Counted from the first letter of the stretch, positions 28,930 to 39,105 are shown. The stretch is DNA of 64,000 nt from Dromaius novaehollandiae (GCF_036370855.1 NC_088103.1:37365904-37429903); one strand, 5' to 3'. Notes: a model not told the origin generated them from the sequence alone. Numbers and translations: made by a program.

Positions 28930-29650
28930 TTTAGGGGAAGGTTGCAGAGAAAGTCGGGGCAGAGCGAGCGCTGGATGCCCAGCGTTCCCCCTCTCTGAGC
29001 ACTGGCCCGGGCGCCTCGCTACCTGCCTGCGCCGCCTGCTTTTCCTCTGGAAAACTAGAAAAACCCTTCTGGCCGTTTATGCACCGCCGCTGCTTGCAGC
29101 GCAGCCCTGGGCACACGTCGCCCTTGCGACGCACGTTTTTCTCTCCCTTCGCCCCTCGACGTGAAGTGCCTGAGGGGCACGAGGCCAGCCGCAGGTCAGC
29201 GGCAGGCAGGCAGCCCGCGAGCTTTCTTGCTGCCCATCGTTTCTTCTGCAGAGATGAAACAACCCTTACCGCCGAGAGGCCCCCCAGGCTGCGGGGAGGC
29301 TTTGGTGCTTTCCGAGCCGGGGTGGCCCCGCGCGGCTGTGCCAGGCGTGCGCCTCGCCGGGGTGCTGCTCTGCGCCCAGCGAGAGGGGCCCAGCTCCCCT
29401 GCGCCCACGAGGACCTGGCTGGTCATCCGCAGCTCCGGGAGCCGAGCTGCCTGGCGCCCTGCCAGCAAAGCCAGCGGCAGAGCGAGCCGGAGGTTTGTTG
29501 GCAGGGAGACAGCTACCCCCATCCACGGCTCCTCGCGGACCTCGGGGCCAGCTGGCTCCGGAGCAGACGCAGGGAGAAGCGAAAGAGGGAGACTAATGGA
29601 TAAATAAAGCGGAGGCTCACACGAGTGCTCTCCCTGCTCCTCCGCCTCAC
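28930..29650. promoter_or_regulatory. small GC- and CpG-rich patch
   Basis: A stretch of roughly 700 bp with many CpG (for example around 29130-29360) in otherwise moderate-GC intergenic DNA, about 7 kb upstream of the ADRA2A start. Overlapping long frames on both strands are what GC-rich DNA gives by chance. It could be an orphan CpG island or an enhancer; I see no TATA box or splice-supported transcript. Confidence 0.4.
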
Positions 29651-32600
29651 CCCGAACTCTGCCACGCTATAATCTGTAGCGTGGAAATGTTTCTCTTGGC
29701 CAGACAGCTGTTGGTTTAGGGCTGTGCAATCAAACCTGGTAGTTAAAATCCTGCTGAACAGGGCAGGCAACCGAAACGCCGGCTAACGAGGAAACGCGAG
29801 CAGAGCTTTAAAGCCGTTTGCAAAAACGCGGGAGGAGCAGGTGGTCACACACGATCTGTCTTGTGCTGTGCGAGCCAGCTTTCTGCAATCGTGGGGATAG
29901 GCAAGGACTGCCCCGGTAGGTAATATTCAGTGCGCCTCCGTTTCTTCTTGTCTGAACATCTGATACCAGCAGCAGCGGCCCTGCTCGCGAGGGGATTAGG
30001 TGCTAGCACAGAACATTGCCGCAGCTATCTCTTCCATACTGATTTATTCAAATGACTAGGAAAAGTACATCCAGCAGCTGAGTCCAGACAAACTCTGTGG
30101 AGAAACATGGCTCTGTAGAAGCAGTTGCTGTGAGAGCTGTGAAAAGAGCAAAATCCAAGTGCAGCATCTGATGGGAAAGGGAGGTCCACAGATTTTAACA
30201 TGTGTGCAGGGGGGCAGAGTGCCTGAGTTCCCAAAACAGGTGGTGGTGACAGCTGGCTGGGCGGTCAGATCAGGCAAGCTTGTGATTATTTAAAAAAAAA
30301 AATAGAATTTAAAATAAAAGAAAATGACTAATCACAGCACCTGCAACACCTCCCTGGAGATGGATGCTTGTGCTTGCTGACATCTATATTACTTTGCCGT
30401 GACACCGTGAGTATCCCCAGCTGGGCCCGGTTTGCCTGCAGAGGAGCTGTACCTCTTCCCCGACAGATCCTCTCTCTCTGAGATACTTTTCCTCCAGGGG
30501 TTGAAGCAGGAAGAGGGATATGCATTCTTACTTTGTGCCACTCGGGCATATCTCAGCCGTTGCCTGGAGGAAAAGTGGCCAACTCAAAGCTGCCATGAAG
30601 GGCTGTTCAATCATCAGTCTATGGAGTGTTGCAACCCACAGGATTTCACTCCATGACCCCCAGAGGAGCCCAGTTACTAAAGCAAATCTTCCTTAAACAC
30701 ACCCTGTTGTGATTTATTCAAATGCATCCCGTAGCACAGGCAACACAGGTACGCAGCTCCAAGGAGAGCTTCCTGCCATGTGTATGCAAATACTGAGATC
30801 AGTGCAAATGAGCTAAGCACAGCTCTCACACAAAGCAAACTGGAGCTGCTATTTACCTCTGGGCGCAGAGCACACCTGGCTCTGAAACTAAGGCTCCCTC
30901 CCCTTTGATGGTTTGTGTCAAGTCAGCAGAGAGATGTTCTTGAAAGCTTGTTTGTAGAAAGTATTTCTGCACTTCGTCTAATGTTTGCCCCTTTTGTATG
31001 ATCCCCCTGGGAATCCTTATTTAACTGAGGTGTCTTGAGGTGAACTGCCCTTTGATCTGCCCAGCCTTTGTAACCCTGAACCAGACTAGACTGTCTGTTG
31101 CACAGACTAGACCGCTACCAAAAGCATGGACAGCTCGCAGCCCTTTAGTATCTACCGCTGCTTTTTCTCCTGTCAGAATCTCGCTGCTGTTCGGGAAATA
31201 AACAGTTCCTGGGACTGCTGGTTCAAAACATACATTTTGCAGCCTTATTACCATAATGATTCTTTCCGGAGATTATCTCCCCATATGTGATTTGCTCTAT
31301 GCTGTGAGCAGCTCTGAGACCCCGCGAGCGTTTCTTAGCTCCCTCTCCCTGCAAGGCACCTGGGGAGGGTCCCAGCTCCCCCCGCCTCTGCTGGAAGCAA
31401 CGCCAGAGCTAGCTGGCAAAGAGGTGTATAAATATGGAAGCAGTGTGCCTAATTAATGACCTCAAGCTGTCCGCAAAGGTCATCTTGTTTATGAAGAACG
31501 TACTTCCCGTACACGTGCTGAATGAGAACTTCTCGGCTGCACCTCGGAAAGGGCACAGACGCCCGCCCTGGGACGGGCGGCGGGCGGAGGGGAGCTGTCA
31601 GCAGGGGAATCGATAATGCTCAGTCTCGCTTATTAGTGCAGAATGCGAACGTGGTCGGAAAAGGAGGGCCCCCCTCGCCCGGCGAGCCTGGCTCTGCACG
31701 AGGCTCTGTGGTGAAACCAGCCTGCTTTCCTAGGGAAGCGGCAAGTCCTTGCAGCAGTTTGACGTGTGATGCTGCCAGAATGATGGGAGAACAAGCTGTT
31801 TTCGGGGCTGTCTCATCAGGCACTTGTTGACTCAGTTTGAACTGCAGAATCCTTATGACTTGTATCAATATTGTCAGCAGCACGCGTTCAAAAATTGAGC
31901 ATCTGGATGCAAATGCCAGAAGATGGATACAAAAATCTTTTATTTACTCTGTTTTTTTTCCCTGAAGCTTTTCTCTAGTCTTCCAGAGGCTGCAAATTTG
32001 AGATTCTTATTTAACCCCAGGGCTCTGAGAGTTGAGGCTTAATGAATATTGCAAATTACCAGAAAGCATGGGATAGACACGTAAAGATGGCCATCCTGTA
32101 GGACAGGGTGCACCAAAGGTCATCACGTGAGATCTAAGGGTCCTTTCCGTGGCAGTTTCTGACTACCGTACACCTTGAGAACTGGGCAGAGCCATGACAC
32201 GACCTGGAGAGAAAATAAAGGGGAGATTTGACATTACTGAGTCACTTTGCAGACGACACTGAGTGCTGCTTTAGCTCCAGAGTCAATAAAATCACAAAGA
32301 TGTCTCACGCACAAAGATGGTAATGGTGCAAGGAAAGTGCTATCGGTAATGCAGGTGGTCTCTCTCTCATCTTTTCCCTCTCTCAGACATGAATACGACG
32401 AGATCACAGCTGTCCCCAGCTTGCAGAAAGCTCTTTCCAGCTGCACTGCTGGAACAAGCCCTCTTCAGGCTTTTGGCCTCACGTGTCCCTCTCGCATTCT
32501 TCATCCCAGCAAAGAGCCTGGATCAAAGCTCTCCTTTTGTGACGTTGTGCCTTGGGAGCAATGTTGTTGGCTGGGTTTCGCTTCAGGCATACGAACGGTG

Positions 32601-33950
32601 TTCAGCCATCTACCAAAGGGAGATAGCAAAATCAAGGCAGCTGGTAATGTTTCATTATTTATATGTGCTCTCTGCTCATGTCAGGGAATGCAGCTTAGCT
32701 TTCTAGGGAGCACGAGTGCAGACCGCGTATATCCAGAAAGGCACCAGCTCAGGTCTGCAGCAAAGGGTCTCTGACAGCTTGTGATTGCCCTGGCTTTGGT
32801 GCGCTGTTATGACTGAGGTCAAGCCGGGCCAGAGCAGGGCTTATGCATTTCAAGCACTCCATAGCCTGCACCCTATCTTTACTGGGTCTTTCCATCCAAG
32901 CAGTGACCATGGAGGCCTCTGTTGGGGGAGATCACAGGGACCTGCAGATCCCACATCTAAGGGAGAACAAAACTCACTCCAGGGCCCAGAGCTCCACCTC
33001 CTGCAGAGCATGCAGGTCACCCCTGCAACGAGCAGAAAGCAGAAGACGGCCCAGTTCAGCATCTCCTTGATGCCTTCCCTGGCCTTGCCACAGACTTCCG
33101 TGAGTCTCTTTATCCTTTGTGTCTTCATTTGCTGCTTACAAAGTCTGCGGTTATACCGTGGCCCTGGATCAGCAGCAGAGCACAGGGCATCTGGTAATAC
33201 TTTGAAGGGGCTCCCTATGCACTTGATCTTGTTTTTAATGGCTGTTGCAGTACTTGCCCCTGCTCTTCTGGCCTTGGGAAGATGCCACCATGCTGTGGTT
33301 GTCGTCTCACATGCACACCCCCCTGCACTCGTGTGTTTACTCTCTGCTAGAGATTTTTACAGCGTGCACAGTCAAGTGCATGTCAGTCACCTTGAGTTCA
33401 ATTTCCAGGTTGTAAATCACATCTGCAGATTGCTCTTCTCCCAGGCAAAAGAGCACAGTGACCCTGTGCTCACTTTCTCAAACAGTGGGATTCCCCCCTT
33501 GCTCTCCCCTCCCTGGTCCCTGGCCGGCTCCCAGGGGCTGCGCTCTCCAGCTCTCAGAGCCTGCCTCTTCCCACCCCTGCTCCGTCTCTCCTGGGTGTCA
33601 TCAGGCAGTCTGGGCCTGGCTTATAACATGGTGTGTGGTGCAGGGACAAAGATGACAGGGCTTCCTCCATCTCGCAGAGGAAATATCGTTCATTGGCCCA
33701 TGCGTTCAGCACGGCAATTAATTGAAAGCTGCCTGAATCTGTAGCACCAAGCGAGCGTCGTTAAAGCCACCTGAAAATGAGGGAGAAAGAGAAGAGACCG
33801 TGAGTGTGAGCGATCAGCACTGGAGTCAACGTGCCATACTGGTGAGTAATCTGTACATGCTCAGAGCTGACAGCTTTTGAGGCTGGACCGACTTCCAGGT
33901 ACGTCACGATTGCTCTTTCTCTATTAAAAACGTTCTGCGCTGCCGTTCCA
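29651..33950. other. intergenic region upstream of ADRA2A, no gene recognised
   Basis: Mixed composition. It includes motif-rich AT patches at 30.0-30.85 kb and 31.42-31.49 kb that look regulatory. A 319-codon frame at 32785-33744 has no recognisable domain and unremarkable composition, and I do not call it a gene. Confidence 0.7.
31427..31482 (+). promoter_or_regulatory. motif cluster: TATAAATA, TAATTA and two AGGTCA half-sites
   Basis: TATAAATA at 31427-31434, TAATTA at 31450-31455, TGACCT at 31457-31462 and AGGTCA at 31477-31482 (everted half-sites with a 14-bp spacer). The density of homeodomain and nuclear-receptor-type motifs within 60 bp suggests an enhancer or a minor promoter. Binding is not shown. 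Confidence 0.3.
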
Positions 33951-34870
33951 GCTGCAATGGCGGGTGACGGTAGCCTCTGTGCTGCTGCTGCTGCTTCCAG
34001 GCCAGCGAGGAGCTCAGAGGGGCCCCAGGATGGTCCCCCAGCGCTGGGGCTCGGTAGGGTGTTGTGGGCAATTCCCCACCTCAGCCCGCTGCCTGTCTCC
34101 CCCCCTCCTTGTGTGGGGCCAGTGAGGAGCAGGGTAGGGGGTGGCCACGCAGCAGGTGATGCTTCACAGGGGGCTGTGTCTTCTGCTGTCTTGGTGGCCT
34201 CTGTCTCCCGCTGCCCTGTGAGGAAGGCAGCCGTCTCATGGTGCAGGACCCGTGGGTGCTGTTGGGCACGAGGCCGTGTAGCCAAGAGCATGCACGGTTT
34301 TGGGGCTGGCAGCAGGGATGCTGGCCCCAGCCCGGAGGCAGCGTGCCCCGTGGGGTCCTGTCCCTCCTCCCACTGTGTTTGGGACTGCTGCCTCGCCTGC
34401 GGCCCGAGCGCTGCCGCAGGGCCTGCTCACCTCGGGGGCAGAAGCACTTTTATGGGAGACTCCACCCGGGCGGCTGCCCAAGCCGATGCCCCTTCCCCGA
34501 ATCCCCTCGCTCAAGCAGGGAGCGGGGGTTGCCCCGGTGGGGCTGCGGGGCTCACCACGGGCCAGGGCGAGCGGTGGAGCTGCCCCCCAGCTGGCGGCTC
34601 CGGGGGTCCCCGGCAGAGGGGCGCAGCCAGCCCGGCGCCTGGTGTGCTTGGCCCCGGCGGCGGCAGGGACCCGGCTACGCCCGGGGCCGGCGGGGAGCGA
34701 GCGGCGCCGCCCCGTCCCTCGTCCCCGCTCCCCCCCGTCCCGGCCGCCCAGCGCACGGGGCAGAGCTGCCTCAGCTGGGCCCGGCCCGGCGGTGCGTGCA
34801 GTGCGGCGCCGCCGCCAGCAGGTGCCACTGCCCCCCCGCGCTGCCCGGGGCCGCGCCGCCGCCGCGCCCG

Positions 34871-34930
34871 GCCCGGCTCGGCCCGGCTCGGCTCGGCCCG
34901 GCTCGGCTCGGCTTGGCCCGGCCCGGCCCG
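34871..34930 (+). repeat. (GGCYC)n pentanucleotide array
   Basis: Twelve head-to-tail 5-bp units, GCCCG or GCTCG with one GCTTG, inside the CpG island about 1.6 kb upstream of the TATA box. Confidence 0.9.
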
Positions 34931-36063
34931 GCCGCCCTCGCTGCCCGCCCGCGGCGGCGGTGCCCGCGGCGGCTCCGCTCCCTCGCCCGGCGGTCGGTGC
35001 GCGGCGCCTCGGCGCGGGGTTTGGGGAGGGCGACGCCCCTCACCGCTGTCTCGGGTCGCCGCGGCACCCACCGGGCGCGGACGCGCCGCAGCGCGCCGGG
35101 CGGCCCCGCACGCGGCCGCGGTGCCCGGCACTGCCGCCGCTCCCGGCGCCCCTGCACCGGGCAGCGCTGCTTCCCCGCCGGCCTCTGCCAGCCAGCTCCC
35201 GGCCCCCCCTGCCCCTTCCCCGCCTCCGGGCGCCTGCAGCCCGCCCCCTCCTGCCGCCCCCGGCCGCGCTCCGCCGCCGGGCAGAGGCTCTGCGGCCGCC
35301 GCTTCGGCCGCCTCCGGCCGCCGGCGATGCAGAACCGTCCCGGAGCGGCGGGTGCAGCCCGGACTCGCCCGGGGCGAAAGCAGAGCCCGCGCGCAGCGGG
35401 GCCCCGCGGACCGCGGGGCTGGCGAGGCCGCGGGGCCGGGCAGACGCCGCCCCCCGCCACCGTCGGGGCGTCGCGTCGGTGCCGCAGCCACGCGGCAGCA
35501 CGTGCCGGCGCCGCCGCTCGGGGCCCGGCAGGGAGGGGGCCTCCGCGCCTCCGGCCCGCGAGCTGCCGTGGGGGCGCACGGCGCGGCTGCACCAGCCCCC
35601 GCGGCGCCACGGCCGCGTGTCCCCGGGCCTCCGCGCGCAGACCCCTCGCTGCGGGCACGGCGCAAGTCACGTAGCGACAGCCGAAACCCCCGGGGGGAAA
35701 GAGCCGCCCCCCGTCACCCCCTCCGAGCCCTCCTGCACGACACAGGCCCCTGCTTGCCCCCCCGGCGTGGTGGCACTGCGCTGCTCCCTTGCAGGCTGAC
35801 GCCGCCGGGGCCTCGGCGGGTCCCCGCGGGGGCCATGGGGCCGGCTGGAGAGGGGCGGCGGGCCCCGGCGCCCAGCGGGTGGGGCAGGCGGGGGGGCGGC
35901 GCTGCGCAGCGGTGCGCGGGGGTGCGGGGGTGCGGGTGCGGGGGTGCGAGCTGGGCACGAACGCTGCGCAGGGGGAGCGTGCGTGGGGCTGGGCAGAGCA
36001 GCGGCGTGCGGGAAGGCGGTGTGACAGGCTGCGGGTGCCCGTGGAGCGCGGGAGGGGCGCGGC

Positions 36064-36122
36064 TGTGTGTGTGTGCGTGTGTGTGTGTGTGTGCGTGTGT
36101 GTGTGTGTGTGTGTGTGCGCGT
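36064..36122 (+). repeat. (TG)n tract with CG interruptions
   Basis: About 58 bp of alternating TG with three GC/CG steps, about 350-410 bp upstream of the TATA box. Alternating purine-pyrimidine DNA of this length is prone to form Z-DNA. Confidence 0.95.
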
Positions 36123-36218
36123 GCACACTCTGCGCCCGTGGCTGCGAACACTGAGCAGGGCGAGTGTGCAATGGGTGAGGCGAGAGGCTGTGCGTGCCTG
36201 TGGGGCTGAGCGGGGACG

Positions 36219-36232
36219 GTGTGTGTGTGTGT
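36219..36232 (+). repeat. short (TG)n tract
   Basis: Seven TG units, about 240 bp upstream of the TATA box. Confidence 0.9.
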
Positions 36233-36308
36233 AAGGTGGCTCGGGGGGCTGCGTGTGCTGAGTGGGGTGGGTGTGTGGGTCCGAGCAGCCAGGAGGGCTG
36301 CGTGCCGG

Positions 36309-36415
36309 GTGTGCGTGTGCATGGGGGGTGTGTGTGTGTGTGTGTGCAGTGTGTGTGCGGTGTGCATGTGTGTGTGTGCGTGGTGTGCGCGGTGCGTGTG
36401 TGTGTGTGTGCGCGC
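36309..36415 (+). repeat. imperfect (TG)n / (TGCG)n tracts
   Basis: A run of TG repeats broken by GC, GCAG and CATG steps, ending in GTGTGTGTGTGTGCGCGCAC at 36397-36416, about 60-160 bp upstream of the TATA box. Confidence 0.9.
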
Positions 36416-36431
36416 ACCGGGGGCAGCTCCC

Positions 36432-36477
36432 CACGTGGGGCTGACGCGGCAGCACCGGCCTGATCCGGGGCTATAAA
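36432..36477 (+). promoter_or_regulatory. ADRA2A: ADRA2A core promoter: E-box and TATA box
   Basis: CACGTG palindrome at 36432-36437 and TATAAA at 36472-36477, in GGGCTATAAAGCGG. Transcription would start about 25-30 bp downstream, near 36500, giving a leader of about 285 nt to the first ATG. The only TATAAA in this GC-rich neighbourhood being just here argues for real use. The start site is inferred, not observed. Confidence 0.65.
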
Positions 36478-36540
36478 GCGGCTCGGCGGCGAGCGAGGCA
36501 GAGCAGCCGCCGCCGGCTGCAGCCCCGCCGCCCCGCGCGC

Positions 36541-36590
36541 CGCCCGGCCCCGCTCCGCGCCGCCCGGCCCCGCTCCGCGCCGCCCCGCGC
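36541..36590 (+). repeat. 20-bp tandem repeat in the ADRA2A leader
   Basis: CGCCCGGCCCCGCTCCGCGC occurs at 36541-36560 and again at 36561-36580, followed by a partial copy (CGCCCCGCGC, 36581-36590). It will be strongly structured in RNA. Confidence 0.95.
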
Positions 36591-36643
36591 CCAGGTAAGC
36601 GGCGCCGCCGCGGCCGGCCGCGCTCCCGCGGGCAGCGCCCCCC

Positions 36644-36682
36644 ATGCGCCGCGGGGCCGCGCCCCGGCGGGCGGCCGAGTAG
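36644..36682 (+). CDS. upstream ORF, 12 codons, arginine-rich
   Basis: ATG at 36644 opens a 12-codon frame [12 protein letters not shown] ending in TAG at 36680-36682, about 104 nt before the receptor ATG. Four of the twelve residues are Arg. Several adrenergic receptor mRNAs carry short uORFs, and the ADRB2 leader encodes an Arg-rich peptide that lowers translation. A like role here is inference. The start context (CCCCCCATGC) is weak. Confidence 0.5.
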   Translation: MRRGAAPRRAAE

Positions 36683-36786
36683 CAGCGCGGAGCCCCGCGG
36701 AGCCGAGCGCGGCGCGGCGCAGCGGCGCGGAGCCCGGGCGGGGCAGTGCGGGGCGGAGGGCGGGGGCGTCCGCGCAGCCGGGGTTG

Positions 36787-38121
36787 ATGTTTAACCTGGA
36801 GCGCCCGTTCACGGAGAGGGGCCGCCTCTTCCCCTCCATGGAGTACCAGCGGCAGCTGGAGGAGGAGGAGGGCTCCCCGCCGCCCGGCACCAACGGGACC
36901 TTCAACGACAGCGGTGCCGGGCTGGGCTGGGGCACGCCGTACCCCCTGCACACCACCGCGACGCTCATCAGCCTGGCGGGCTTGCTCATGCTCTTCACCG
37001 TCTTCGGCAACGTCCTGGTCATCATCGCCGTCTTCACCAGCCGCGCGCTCAAAGCCCCCCAGAACCTCTTCCTGGTCTCCTTAGCCTCGGCAGACATCCT
37101 GGTGGCCACGCTGGTCATCCCCTTCTCCCTGGCAAACGAGGTCATGGGATACTGGTACTTTGGCAAGGTCTGGTGCGAGATCTACCTGGCCTTGGACGTC
37201 CTCTTCTGTACCTCCTCCATTGTGCACTTGTGTGCCATCAGCCTGGACCGCTACTGGTCCATCACGCAAGCCATCGAGTACAACCTCAAGCGTACCCCAC
37301 GCCGCATCAAGTGCATCATTTTTATCGTCTGGGTCATCTCGGCCGTCATCTCCTTCCCGCCACTCATCTCCATTGAGAAGAAGAGTGGGCAGCAGGCCGA
37401 TCAGGGGGTGGCACAGTGCAAGATTAATGATGAGAAGTGGTACATCATCTCTTCCTGCATCGGCTCCTTCTTTGCCCCCTGCCTCATCATGATCCTGGTG
37501 TACATGCGCATCTACCAGATAGCCAAGAGGCGGACCAGGGTACCGCCGAGCAGACGGGCGGAGTGCCCCGAGAAGAGGCAGAACGGCTTGACCGACAAGG
37601 AGGACCTGCCAGCAACAGCCCAGCTCAATGGGGAGAAGGCGGCAGGAGGCAGCGGTGGGCAGGAGGGAGAGGTCAACGGCATAGACATGGAGGAGACCTC
37701 CTCCTCCGAGCACCAGGAGAACAACCAGTGTAAGAAGTCAGACAGACCGTCGAGGGGCAAGGCCAAGACTAAGCTGAGCCAGATTAAGCCTGGGGACAGT
37801 TTGCCCAGGAAGGTGGAGGAGGAGAGGAACACCAAAGGGTCCCGGTGGAGAGGCAGGCAGAACCGGGAGAAGCGCTTTACCTTCGTGCTGGCGGTGGTGA
37901 TTGGGGTCTTTGTCATCTGCTGGTTCCCCTTCTTCTTCACCTACACGCTGCTGGCCGTCTGCAAGAGCTGCTCAGTGCCCGACACCCTCTTCAAGTTCTT
38001 CTTCTGGTTTGGTTACTGCAATAGCTCCTTGAACCCTGTCATCTATACCATTTTCAACCATGACTTCAGACGGGCATTCAAAAGGATCCTCTGCAGGATA
38101 GAGAGGAAAAGGATTGTTTGA
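36787..38121 (+). CDS. ADRA2A: alpha-2A adrenergic receptor, complete single-exon gene
   Basis: 444 residues. This is a plasma-membrane Gi/o-coupled receptor for adrenaline and noradrenaline that lowers cAMP, opens GIRK channels and inhibits presynaptic calcium channels. Seen directly: seven hydrophobic segments (about 56-83, 91-117, 127-160, 172-195, 217-245, 362-390, 398-422). Ligand and activation residues are D103 (2.50), D137 (3.32), D154-R155-Y156, S223/C224/S227 in helix 5, CWFP 378-381, F406 (7.39), Y410 and NPVIY 416-420. C130 and C211 form the expected extracellular disulfide, N36-G-T and N40-D-S are N-glycosylation sequons, and C436 is the palmitoylation cysteine before KRIV. The third intracellular loop (about 246-361) is shorter than in mammals and lacks their Gly/Ala/Pro-rich insertions, hence 444 against 450-465 residues. 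The first ATG was chosen because MFNLERP resembles the human long form (MFRQEQP); a second in-frame ATG is at 36838. Identity to ADRA2A rather than 2B/2C rests on [20 protein letters not shown] and [16 protein letters not shown]. Confidence 0.97.
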   Translation: MFNLERPFTERGRLFPSMEYQRQLEEEEGSPPPGTNGTFNDSGAGLGWGTPYPLHTTATLISLAGLLMLFTVFGNVLVIIAVFTSRALKAPQNLFLVSLASADILVATLVIPFSLANEVMGYWYFGKVWCEIYLALDVLFCTSSIVHLCAISLDRYWSITQAIEYNLKRTPRRIKCIIFIVWVISAVISFPPLISIEKKSGQQADQGVAQCKINDEKWYIISSCIGSFFAPCLIMILVYMRIYQIAKRRTRVPPSRRAECPEKRQNGLTDKEDLPATAQLNGEKAAGGSGGQEGEVNGIDMEETSSSEHQENNQCKKSDRPSRGKAKTKLSQIKPGDSLPRKVEEERNTKGSRWRGRQNREKRFTFVLAVVIGVFVICWFPFFFTYTLLAVCKSCSVPDTLFKFFFWFGYCNSSLNPVIYTIFNHDFRRAFKRILCRIERKRIV

Positions 38122-39097
38122 AGGACCCTTTGCTACCAGCAGGACTAAATGATTCAAGACTTCGTAGGAGAGTAAGGCATGGGTCTCTTGGGCTGTGCTT
38201 GCATGGGATGGTTTCCTTCAGCTCACAAGCTGGAAGCCTTTAAAACCTGAGACGAGCCTGTCGAAACGCTGGGCAGCAGCAGCGAGGAGCAGCAGGCAAG
38301 TGGAAGTCTGAGCCGTGGCATTCAGCTTTCCGGAGAGGATGGCTTTTCACTTGCTTGGTTATTTTGTTAGGTTTTTTTTTTTTCTTTTGCCAGAATCTCT
38401 CAGTGGATATTTTTGTGACTGCTCAGTTTGACTCTTTAAAGACAAAACAACTGATGTGCAACTCCATGAGATGAACAACCAGGAGGGAGTATACCACCTC
38501 AGAGGTGTTGGCTTTTTTATGTTGTTGTATCTTTTTCTTTTTTTTGAATGTGTAATTAGTTTTAAACCCCTTGTAAAATACAGTATTGTATCCCTGAATC
38601 TGAATGTCTTAATTTTTGTAAGGCAAGCAGCTTTGAAACTGTGAATGCTTTCGTAATCTTGGACATCTTAAAAGTTGCTCGTTCTCCTTCCCCCCTTCCC
38701 GCGAACAGTTAGGGTCATTTCCCCTACCTGGCAGTTTGATCCCATTACCAAAATTTCAAATGCCCTGTAGTTTTTTTTGGCTATAAAGCTTAGACGCACA
38801 GACCACACTACATTTTTTTTTTTTTTATCATACCTGATTCTGTTTAATTTTTGCGTTGTCTGTGATATGATACAGTTGAGATAACCTAACGAGAAGAGTA
38901 GAGTCACTAGAAGAGATGCGAATAGACCCGTGGTTTTGCGCGTCGCCAGGGATGACCCGGGGGCTGTGACAGGCCGTTTCGGCTCCGGCGTGAGGCTCGG
39001 GAGCTGGCCCAGCTGCAGCGAGCTGATCTCCCTCTGTGTTACACCGCCCTGCAGCCCTGAAACGTGCGCCACGCTAGCTCACTTCCCCACCGCCGAC

Positions 39098-39105
39098 TGT
39101 AAATA
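39098..39105 (+). promoter_or_regulatory. Pumilio element TGTAAATA (first)
   Basis: Exact match to the UGUANAUA consensus bound by PUM proteins, in the ADRA2A 3' UTR. Confidence 0.45.

Larger units (their letters stand above)
34250..37300. promoter_or_regulatory. ADRA2A: CpG island of ADRA2A
   Basis: Extremely GC- and CpG-dense sequence from about 34.25 kb, through the promoter and leader, into the first part of the coding sequence. This composition explains the long open frames in nearly all six frames (up to 750 codons), which I reject as genes. CpG islands of this kind are usual at the intronless catecholamine receptor genes. Confidence 0.85.

Noticed and set aside
29079-29603. 174-codon + frame in the small CpG-rich patch
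   Set aside because: Ala/Arg/Gly/Pro-rich and overlapped by four other open frames; composition effect.
32785-33744. 319-codon open frame on the + strand upstream of ADRA2A
   Set aside because: Long, but no recognisable domain, no promoter or splice context and mixed composition, with other long frames overlapping it. A protein search or Ka/Ks test could revive it.
33957-36209. 750-codon open frame on the + strand (and 478- and 499-codon frames in the other + frames)
   Set aside because: All lie in extreme GC-rich DNA where stop codons are rare. The products are low-complexity Ala/Pro/Arg/Gly, run through (TG)n tracts as VCVCVC, and have no domain.
34771-36951. 726-codon open frame on the - strand, with HTHTHT runs
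   Set aside because: Antisense of the CpG island, (TG)n tracts and the start of ADRA2A. Low complexity and no domain.
37081-37713. 210-codon - strand frame and other frames overlapping the ADRA2A coding region
   Set aside because: Shadows of the receptor gene; the + frame has the complete receptor signature.
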